From assembly GCF_964656455.1 (NCBI RefSeq), contig NC_135715.1, forward strand, positions 76,893,414 through 76,957,413: DNA of 64,000 nt, in the 5' to 3' direction. Source of the stretch: Halichoerus grypus. Its lineage: Eukaryota > Chordata > Mammalia > Carnivora > Phocidae. Both the position numbers and the translations under genes were made by a program. The number at the start of each line of letters is the position of its first letter. Position 1 is the stretch's first letter. Below are positions 56,263-64,000 of this stretch, one piece after another. A model generated the notes under the pieces. The model searched no databases. It was not told the DNA's origin and saw only the letters and a program-made list of their open reading frames with translations.

Positions 56263-56389
56263 AAAATTGGTATTTTTTTTCTTAGAATATGTATCTTTGC
56301 ATTTTACAGTCTAGAATAAATGAAAATGTTGATAACTTCCTGAACAAGAATCTTCCAAAGGTTTAATTCAAGTACATCCCTCCTGTCTT

Positions 56390-58110
56390 TTCTTCTATTG
56401 CTCGCATACATTCTTACTCATAAATCTGCTATAAACCCTTCAAGATATTTTGATTATTGTTATTTTAAACAATAATTTATTTTCATAGTCACTTTCATAT
56501 TTACCCTTTGTAGTACACTTCTTTCTTTCTAATGGTTCCATGTTTCCATCTGGTATTTTCCTTCAGCCTCAAAGATGTCCTTTAGTATTTCTTATAACAC
56601 CTTGACTATTGGCAATACATTCCCTCAGATTTTGTGTTTCTTATATCTTCTTCATTCTTCCTTTATTCTTAAAGAAGATAGCAGGAGGGGAATAATGAAG
56701 GGGGGGAAATTGGAGGGGGAGATGAACCATGAAAGATGATGGACTCTGAAAAACAAACTGAGGGTTCTAGAGGGGAGGGGGTGGGAGGATGGGTTGGCCT
56801 GGTGATGGGTATTAAGGAGGTCACATTCTGCATGGAGCACTGCGTGTTATACGCAAATAATGAATCATGGAACACAACATCAAAAACTAATGATGTAATG
56901 TATGGTGATTAACATAACATAATAATAATAAAAAAAAGAAAATCAGGTTTTATATATTTGTGAAGCTGTCTCTGGATTTTTTATTCTATTCCATTGCCTG
57001 TCTTTATACCAATGCTATATACTGTTTTGGTCACTGTAGCTTTACAATAAATCTTGAAATAAGGTAATATGAATTCTTCTACTTTGTTCTTTTTAAAAGT
57101 CGTTATGTTATTCAAGAACCTTTGTATTTCTACATAATCTTTAGAGTAAATTTGTCAATTTCTACTAAAAAACAAAAAAAAAAACAAAAAAAGAGTATTT
57201 TTCGTTTTATAGGCAATTCTAAGTTGGCATAATTTCTTTTTCCTTTCAGCACTTTATAAATGTCAGTCCATTATCTTCTGACTTCCATAGTGTCTTTTGA
57301 GAAGTCAGATACTTTACTATATATAAAACAATTCTTTTATAGTCTTTGCCTATTTCAACATCTGAATCATCTGTGATTCTATTTCTGTTTGCTATTTCTT
57401 ATCTTGATTCTTGGCCTCATTTTTTCTGCAACTTTGCATATCTCATACAATTTACTGTATATCTGACATTGTGTGAAATCACTGTAGAGCATGAGGATGA
57501 TGCTATTTTCCTCCTAAATATGTATTCTCTTTCCTCTGGTAAACAGATAAAAAGGATGATTACCTCAGTTCCCTTAGAAATTGAGCTGGGCTAGGTTGCA
57601 GTTCTATTTAGGCTCAGCCCACCTGTCTTGTCCTGTGCATTAGGTATGGTCCTCTTAGGTTGTTTATTGAGAAAATGTTGAATCTTTCTTTCCCCATCCC
57701 TTAAATACTGCAGAAGACTTGATCTTGCCCTCTGGAAATTTTAGCTTAACATTTTAGCCTCACAAAACACACAGCTGAAAATCTCTGCAAAAAATTTTTG
57801 GGGTTATCTGATATCTGTTAGCTGCAGCTCCTTTTTTGGAGTGGGTTGCTGTTTCCAAAGCAACATCAGATTGTGGGAGATTTTATTCTATACTTTCAAC
57901 TAGCTCTCCCCCAAATTTTGTCTTACCTCAGCACTCAGCAAATATCATGTGGGGAAAATGAAACATGCATTTGGGGACTCTTCTAGATTCCACACCTTTA
58001 CTCAATCCATGTGACCATCAAACGATTGTTTCTCTTTTTCCCAGCCGAACATTTCTTTCTTTACTGAGCCCAATCATCAGCCTGTTTTCAGAATCAGTTT
58101 CCCTCAGGGA
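56390..58110 (-). mobile_element. Ancient L1 (L1ME-like) pieces: ORF1, ORF2 scrap and 5' UTR
   Basis: 56560-56670 ('agatgtcctttagtatttcttataacacc') and 57200-57620 ('tttcagcactttataaatgtcagtccattatcttctgacttccatagtg', 'tttgcctatttcaacatctgaatcatctg', 'ctcatacaatttactgtatatctgacattgtg') are ORF1-like on the minus strand. 56945-57165 is ORF2-like ('ccattgcctgtctttataccaatgc', 'ggtcactgtagctttacaataaatc'). 57620-58110 is probably 5' UTR. The order is not that of one intact element, so at least two copies are present. Confidence 0.6.
56675..56940 (+). mobile_element. Young carnivore L1 3' UTR module B only
   Basis: agatagcaggaggggaataatg through 'gaaaaacaaactgagggttctagagggg', 'ggttggcctggtgatgggtattaaggagg', 'gcatggagcactgcgtgttatacgc' and 'aacataataataataaaaaaaag'. 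It is 5'-truncated exactly at or near the start of module B and has an aataaa word. Confidence 0.93.
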
Positions 58111-58350
58111 ATAAAATGATTCATAATTGTCAATTTGGAATGGCTTTTCTGTCTCTGACACTTTAGTTCATCTAGATCTTTTTGCTTCTCTCTTGTGTCT
58201 TTAAAAATATAATAGTAATATAATAAATAATAATATATGACATATTAAATAATATATAATAAAATATAATTTATTTTTCTTCATAGTTGCTACATTAGGA
58301 GGGAAAAGCTGCCTGTTATTTACACCATCTTACTCAGAAGTAGAAGTCCT

Positions 58351-58465
58351 CGTGGAGCCTGGTTAGCTCAGTCAGTGGAGCATGCAACTCTTGATCTCGA
58401 GGTTGTGAATTCAAGCCCCACGTTGGGTATAGAGATTACTTAAAAACAAAATATTAAAAAAAAAA
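58351..58465 (+). mobile_element. Short tRNA-Lys-like SINE (SINEC_a type)
   Basis: gagcctggttagctcagtcagtggagcatgcaactcttgatctc... keeps the tRNA-Lys layout: D-arm/A box (tagctcagtcagtgg), anticodon arm around actcttgatct, T-arm/B box (gtgaattcaagcc) and 'cacgttgggt' acceptor side. It then runs straight to an A-rich tail without the CT-rich body. Perfect 15-bp duplication agaagtagaagtcct (58336-58350; 58466-58480). Confidence 0.95.
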
Positions 58466-58480
58466 AGAAGTAGAAGTCCT

Positions 58481-59174
58481 TTCCTTTTTTATTGTTTGAT
58501 TTTATTTTATTAGAAGACAGACTTATTATGTTACATTGAGGTTATTGAATGATTTTCTGCATATCATGGCCATTGATATTCTTTACTCATTATTAAAGTG
58601 GTTGAGATTCATAAGGACTTGGAGTCCATTGTTAGGCATAATGTGGGGCTTCCCTTGTCTTAAATTTTGTCCTCTTCTTTAATAGCTAAGAATATAGCTT
58701 TTAGAGCAATTCCTGGATTCTTTCATGCATTTTAAGTTGCATTTATGTTCTCATGATTACATACTCCAATTCAAACTTCCTGGTTTTCTAGTATATTGAA
58801 CAATAATCTGTCTACTTGTTTGCCTTTTCTCTGGGTTGCATGGTTCCATTGTCACTGTACATTCTGGCATCTGGTCTACACTTCTCGGTCTTACCCTAAA
58901 ATCACGGACTCTGATATGAGAATACTTTTTTGGAAGGGAGTACAGAGCTAGTGGAGGTAGGGATGGCATAAGCGAAGCACTTCCCATTCACTTAGTCTTT
59001 TATTTTATATAGAAAACACTCTAAGTTGAAGGGGAATATCAAAATTTTCCAAAGAATGGGGAACTAAAGGAAATTTAATCATATGACAGCATTACATGTT
59101 TAGATTATCTCTAAATTTCTTTGTAAATGTAATACTTTATCATAATTAATAACAATAACTAATAGCATATTTTA
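58481..59174. other. Unique stretch
   Basis: No gene or repeat is recognised. The 76-codon minus frame (58987-58757) has no domain. Confidence 0.5.
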
Positions 59175-59262
59175 TATCGATATTTAATACCCATTGTGTT
59201 CAAGGCACTTTACATACATTGTTTCCAACCTCACCAATTTTTAAAGGTTGGATAACTATGTT
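59175..59262 (-). mobile_element. MIR fragment
   Basis: 'cattgtgttcaaggcactttacatacattgtttccaacctcacca' resembles 'actatgtgccaggcactttacatgtattaactcatttaatcctcacaa' of a reverse-oriented MIR. Confidence 0.55.
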
Positions 59263-59275
59263 TTCCTTTCCTTTC

Positions 59276-59530
59276 CAGGTAGTAAATGGTATGGATTCTG
59301 GAGCTAGACTGCTGGGTTCAAATCTTGGCTTTGGCACTTGTTAGATAATTAGCCTGGGTAAGTTACTTCAAGTTTCTGTATTTTAATTCCTCTTCCGCAT
59401 TTTGGGGATAATAATAGCTCCTATCTCATAAGCCTTTTGTTTTTTAAGGATTAAATGATTTAACAAATTTAAGGAGCTTAGAACAATATCTGGCAAACAG
59501 TAAATACTCAACAAATATTAGCTATTATTT
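59276..59530 (+). mobile_element. MIR
   Basis: Nearly complete: 'tggattctggagctagactgctgggttcaaatcttggctttggcacttgttag' (tRNA-like part), 'gcctgggtaagttacttcaag', 'ggggataataatagctcctatctcataag' (core) and 'ggattaaatgatttaacaaatttaaggagcttagaac' with 'gtaaatactcaacaaatattagctatta' (3' end). Confidence 0.95.
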
Positions 59531-59766
59531 AATTGATAGGGAACAAAATTATGGCTCACTTAGGTTTAATAATTGCTCTAATTTGGCTTAGCCAGAAAGT
59601 GTGGCAAATCTTAGCTTTGAACTTTAAAGCCTGTGTTCTTTGCCCTATACTATGAACAGATAAAGTTAACCTCTATGAATTTAATGTGTTTTTATTTGTC
59701 AGAAACTAACAACCAAAAATGGCTGAATTATTTTTCACCAGATGTGATGTTTAAGTTTGCAATGAT

Positions 59767-59842
59767 TTTATTTTATTTTATTTTATTATTTTATTTTATC
59801 TTTTTATTTTATTTTATTTTATTTTATTTTATTTTATTTTAT
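59767..59842. repeat. (TTTTA)n microsatellite
   Basis: About fifteen ttatt pentamers derived from the A tail of the adjoining SINE. Confidence 0.95.
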
Positions 59843-60021
59843 AAGATTTTACTTATTTATTTGACAGAGAGAGCAAGAGAGCACAAGCAGGGGGAGAAGC
59901 AGAGGGAGAAACAGGCTCGCTGATGAGCAGGGAGCCTGATGCGGCGCTTGATCCCAGGACTCTGGGATCATGACCTGAGCCAAAGTCAGACGCTTAACCA
60001 ACTGGGCCACCCAGGTGCCCC
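59774..60021 (-). mobile_element. Carnivore SINE with expanded pentamer tail
   Basis: Minus copy: 'aagattttacttatttatttgacag' left, 'ctgggccacccaggtgcccc' right. Duplication aatgattttattt (59761-59773; 60025-60037). The tail has grown into (TTTTA)n at 59767-59842. Confidence 0.93.
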
Positions 60022-60037
60022 TGTAATGATTTTATTT

Positions 60038-60326
60038 AAAATACACTGTTTTAAATTCTAGAGATATCTCAAAGAGAAAAGCAGCCATCTTCCTTAAACT
60101 ATTTTTAGTTACTAAGGTATGATAATAAGCGATAAGCCCACATAAAACCTAATTATATAAACATGCCATACATTTTTAAAAAGAGAGAATAAACACTGGT
60201 TTTATTGATGGGGCCCCAGTCAACACTGACTTGTATACATGAATGCATACATTATGCCAGCAGACTTTCTTGTGGAAAACTGTATGTTAGATTATTAGCA
60301 ACAAGAATTTGCTTAATAACAGTGGT
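60038..60326. other. Unique stretch
   Basis: Nothing is recognised. Confidence 0.5.
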
Positions 60327-60345
60327 TAATAATTCTCCTGAGCAG

Positions 60346-60547
60346 GGGCGCCTGGGTGGCTCAGTCGGTTAAGCATCTGCCTTCGGCTCAGGTCATGATC
60401 CCAGGGTCCTGGGATCGAGCCCCGCATCAGGCTCCCTGCTCGGCGGGAAGCCTGCTTCTCCTTCTCCCATTCCCCCTGCTTGTGTTCCCTCTCTCGCTGT
60501 GTCTCTCTCTCTCTCAAATAAATAAATAAAATATTAAAAAATAATAA
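60346..60547 (+). mobile_element. Youngest-looking carnivore SINE
   Basis: ggggcgcctgggtggctcagtcggttaagc head, gggatcgagccccgc B-box region, 'ctgctcggcgggaagcctgcttctcc', (tc)n, aaataaataaataaaat tail. A perfect 19-bp duplication taataattctcctgagcag (60327-60345; 60548-60566) and near-consensus sequence suggest recent insertion. Confidence 0.98.
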
Positions 60548-60566
60548 TAATAATTCTCCTGAGCAG

Positions 60567-61199
60567 TGTGCAATGGGTCAGTTAGGGAATATCTAAATAT
60601 AAACCTGCTTGTCCTTGCCCACGTTTTCCTGATGAGTATTTGGAGTGTTGAGTTGCGAGCTTGAGAAACACAGGTGATCTAGCTCAAGTAGGAACTTGTC
60701 TTTTCAGTCCTGCTGTTGTGACTCTGCCATTATTGAGTTTTAAACATCTCCTTAGTCTGTATAAAAATAACCCCTTCAATTTTAGTGTCACAAGTGTCTG
60801 CTTTTCAAAGGATCCTGACAAGTACGAGCTACCAATCAAGTTAGATTCATGCAACTCTCAGGAGATTTCTTTCATAGAAGGAAGAAAGCAAGCTAATCAC
60901 AAAGCTAGGACCATCATTTTTGATTTAGAAATTTTCCCTGATATATCACTTTTATATAAAGTCCTTGGGGAAATAATTGAGAGGATAAATACAATTTGGT
61001 CATATAAGTTCTACTGCTTAGACTCCTTTATATAAATTTATTATTAATGTAATTTGGTAATCATATAAACCTAGCCGCTGTATCAATACCTCTTTATTTG
61101 CCATTGTTAAGGGATAAATTCTCCTACTTGCATTGTTCAAAAGTGAAAGAAAAGCCAATAGTGGGTTAAGCAATTGGGAATTTACTTTCTTCCATGTAC
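60567..61199. other. Unique stretch
   Basis: A 124-codon frame (60661-61035) begins at a non-ATG triplet and shows no domain, codon bias or splice context. Nothing else is recognised. Confidence 0.5.
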
Positions 61200-61620
61200 A
61201 ATTCCGGGGGAGGAGACAGTCTAGGGATGTTATTGAGGATATGAAGTGTCAGAGACCTTTGCTTCTTGACTTTTCATTCAACCAGATCACTCTGTGGCCC
61301 AAGATGGCTACCAGAGCTCCAGCTATTATGTCCTCACTGCAGCAAATGGAAATGAAAAGGAGGGGATAAAGGACATGGCTTCTCTCTCCCTTAAGGACAC
61401 TTTCCAGGAGGTACCATTCATGTTTACATAATATTGTCCATAACTTGGTAATATGGCCACACTCAGCTACAAGAGTGGAAAAGAAATGTAATCTTTCTTG
61501 GTGGATGGTCATGTGGCCAGCTAAAACTTGGAGGTTGTATTACAGAAGAATGGAAATGTATTAGAGGACACACAACAATATCCACATTGATAAATTTACT
61601 CTCTTATAAACTCTTTACCA
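61200..61620 (-). mobile_element. Possible ancient repeat, family unknown
   Basis: 'gcaaatggaaatgaaaagg', 'atggccacactcagctacaagagtgg', 'gaaatgtaatctttcttggtggatggtcatgtggccagctaaaac' and 'gaggttgtattacagaagaatgg' resemble blocks of a widespread ancient mammalian repeat that I cannot name. Orientation is a guess. Confidence 0.4.
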
Positions 61621-62684
61621 GTTTGGCTGGCTGGAAAAGATTTTCTAAATATTATGTACTTCCCTGACTAATCACAGGATGCTGAACATGATTTCCTTTT
61701 TCTCAGTATCGGAGGAGGTCATGGAGAGGAAGTGATCACAGGTTGACCCACAAGCTGGACCCAGACAAATGGAGACTCTTCACTTTCTCTCCTGTCCTTA
61801 GAATGTATATCCCGCCTACTACTCCCATAGCCAGTGCTGCTGCAAGGATGTAGTGTAAGATATTGTTGAGACCATCTGAACTGAATATGTGACTGAAGGC
61901 CTCTACATAAGATTTTAAGATTCAGGTGGTTAATGCTGAAATCTACTCATCTCGCAGCCACTAAGTCTCAGATACCAGTTCCCTTGCTCATTGAAACTGC
62001 TACCTACCAATCTGAAGTAGTCTGCCTCTTTCTTCAGCCTTTCCTTGCCCTCTGTGCACAGGGCCAATTTCAGATTTCACCTGGGAAGCTCCAGAATTTG
62101 CCAGCCAACATTCAATTATTCAGGGTTATGACATTAAGATCGATGAGCATGAAATAGTATAGTCAACGTGGTTGTGCTTCTCTATCTATCCCAGATCTTG
62201 GAATTGGAATTCATGGATGACATGACCTTATTTTAAGACCATTTCTAATAGAGGCAGAATGTGAATGAATAGCAATGTCATGACTCTTTTCCCCCACAGA
62301 CATATTCCATATACCACTTAAATAAATCTATAGATAAACCAATACATCTATTGGAATTAGAATCATGTTCTGTTTCTGGATCCCACGTTTACTGGAATGT
62401 AGGTCACTATTCGGTATAGTTGTTGTCACAGGACAGTGCTGGGCACATCCAGGATCTGGTGCATCTTGGTCAAACAGCCAGCATTTGTGCAACTCCTTAT
62501 TCCAGCATATTCTTCCCACCCCACAGTCTACTACCTCTTACCACTCCAGCCTAGGTATTCTTCCCTGTCTATACATTTCAGCCAAACTGTACTCTTTCAG
62601 GTCAGCTACAACTCCGATTTTCAAGAAACATAAATTCAGCTAAAATTAGCTTAAGCACAGGAAAATTTATCCATTCATACTATT
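61621..62684. other. Unique stretch
   Basis: No repeat or gene is recognised. It is slightly more GC-rich than its surroundings. Frames at 61933-62157 and 62365-62643 have no domain. Confidence 0.5.
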
Positions 62685-62850
62685 GATTTATTCAGCAAAC
62701 ACTAACTATGTGCCTGACACTGTGCTAGGTTCTAGGGATAGATCAGTGGACCAAGTCCTAACTTGTATGGGGGATTCAGAAAATAAACCAATAAATATGT
62801 AGTATGATATCAGAAGGAGATAGATAAGTTTGAGATATAACAGATTTTAA
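62685..62850 (+). mobile_element. Possible ancient repeat
   Basis: 'ttattcagcaaacactaactatgtgcctgacactgtgctaggttctaggg' and 'ggggattcagaaaataaaccaataaatatgtagtatgatatcag' match the common 'tattgagcacctactatgtgccaggcactgtgctaggtgctgggg...acaataaacaa' text of an ancient mammalian repeat. The name is not certain. Confidence 0.5.
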
Positions 62851-63344
62851 AAATGACTTGTGTGCTCAGAGAAGGACTCCCATACATAGAAAAGAATCAG
62901 GGGTGTTCCAAAAAATAGGACAAGAATGCAGCCCCACCTCAGAAATGAGCTGAGCCCTGGATCTCAACCTCAGACTTGTAGTCCTGTCTGGGCTTCTCTG
63001 TCCACATCTGCTCCATTCTTGTTTCTTTCTGCAAACTATCTCTGCTTCTCTAGGCGACAGGCTAAAAACAGAGCATAGGATATGTTTCACATTTTATATC
63101 TTACAATTTTGGCCCCCAGGAAAGATGCCCTGCTATTATTGTGTGACCTCCTGATTATACAACCTGATATGGACCAATTCTAGATTTAACCCTGAAACCA
63201 CTGTGCCCTCCATTTGGTGCCTAAATTGTCTATTTGCTTATCTGTCATCAGGTGGGTCAGTTTCTCGATGCCCCTCCCACTACCCTAAGAAACAATTTTA
63301 TGATCAGTTTTGCTCTTTTTTCTCTTATTAACATTAAATTTACC
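62851..63344. other. Unique stretch
   Basis: Nothing is recognised. Confidence 0.5.
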
Positions 63345-63445
63345 CCATATTTATCAAGTGCTTATCATATACCAGGCTATTTTAACTGCTTTTCTTGAAT
63401 GATCTCACTGAACACTTACATATGCTTTGGGTGAAATATATCCAC
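63345..63445 (-). mobile_element. MIR fragment
   Basis: 'tatttatcaagtgcttatcatataccaggctattttaactgcttttcttgaatgatctcactgaac' follows the reverse-oriented MIR 3' end 'tttattgagcgcttactatgtgccaggcactgttctaagcgc'. Confidence 0.65.
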
Positions 63446-63589
63446 TCTTTAGAATTTTGTATACTTATGATTAAATTTTATTGTAGATGGCTGCAGCTGT
63501 TTTAAGTTGACTTAACATAATGATTTATTGTATTTTTTCAATTAAAACTAATAAAAGTTGATCTGGAGTTTACCTGCCTTGGGTGCAAG

Positions 63590-63812
63590 GTGGTATAATT
63601 TAGTCACAAACACAGATGCTGGAGCTAGGTCAAATTCCCTGCCTCAGCAATTACTGGACAGGCAATTTAGGCAAGTTACTTTACCTCTATGTGCCTCATT
63701 CTTCATAAATGGGGGAGGAGGTAGGATGACAATAGTACCTTCCCCCATAGTATTTAGTGAGTGGGAATATGTACAGTGCATAGCAAAGTATCTGACTGAT
63801 AGCAAGTGTCAT
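63590..63812 (+). mobile_element. MIR
   Basis: 'agatgctggagctaggtcaaattccctgcctcagcaattactgg', 'ggcaagttactttacctctatgtgcctcattcttcataaatgg' and 'acagtgcatagcaaagtatctgactgatagcaag' follow MIR from the tRNA-like part to the 3' end. Confidence 0.85.
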
Positions 63813-64000
63813 AAAATTGTAGGACTCCTCGTGCATGATTTCCCATCAGAAGATTCCTCCCTGTCAGTGCTGATCTGTACCAAACTCAAGCTAATATACT
63901 GCCTTGGCAGTTCACGGATATCATATTCAAAATTATGATTTGGGGTTAAGGAATATTTCTGCTACCTGCCCAAGAGAGATTCTAGACACTTAAAGTTAAG

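Noticed and set aside
58351..58430. A functional tRNA-Lys gene
   Set aside because: It has mismatches in the stems, an A-rich tail and a perfect target-site duplication, so it is a SINE insertion.
60661..61035. 124-codon frame
   Set aside because: It starts at a non-ATG triplet, has no domain or repeat-independent support, and sits in AT-rich unique DNA.
63558..63938. 126-codon frame
   Set aside because: It starts at a non-ATG triplet and runs through a MIR, a non-coding SINE.

Overview
The window is nuclear DNA of a carnivoran mammal with no host protein-coding gene, exon or structural RNA gene that I can support. About twenty tRNA-Lys-derived carnivore SINEs (Can-SINE/SINEC type) are present, and none is of the modern canid form. 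Their heads and their CT-rich, AAATAAATAAAATCTTT-type tails fit an arctoid caniform, more like a seal/sea lion or a bear than a mustelid. The species assignment is inference. The rest is AT-rich intergenic DNA built from LINE-1 copies of several ages, L2 and MIR fossils, a few DNA-transposon and MaLR LTR remnants, and repeat-poor stretches.

Layout. 1-8.5 kb: mixed old L1/HAL1-like, L2 and MLT1 fragments with two SINEs and two 5'-truncated carnivore L1 tails. 8.5-15.7 kb: mostly repeat-poor DNA, with an old L1 5' region at 10.9-11.7 kb, a SINE and an L1 reverse-transcriptase remnant at 12.6-13.3 kb. 15.7-28.8 kb: a tower of minus-strand old L1s lying end to end, carrying nested SINEs. 28.8-32.3 kb: L2, an L1 tail, microsatellites and unique DNA. 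32.6-35.6 kb: a plus-strand old L1 carrying several nested insertions. 35.9-37.3 kb: an MLT1 LTR and an unnamed ancient repeat.

The centrepiece is 37,336-44,484, an apparently full-length carnivore L1 on the minus strand. It has a CpG-rich 5' UTR starting next to a YY1-type motif, then ORF1, ORF2, a dimeric 3' UTR and a poly(A) tail. A 14-bp target-site duplication flanks it, and it sits inside an older SINE (37,298-37,335 plus 44,485-44,649) that has its own duplication. ORF1 has one frameshift and ORF2 has two, one beside a 45-bp tandem duplication and one at a homopolymer. The copy therefore looks young but broken.

44.7-64 kb: MIR, a DNA-transposon fossil, seven SINEs, several L1 fragments in both orientations, a large TA/TG microsatellite grown inside an L1 copy, and repeat-poor DNA. 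The elements interact mainly by nesting, which gives a relative insertion order supported by matching target-site duplications. I found no operon, CRISPR, phage or other unknown multi-gene system. The notable material is L1 and SINE structural biology.
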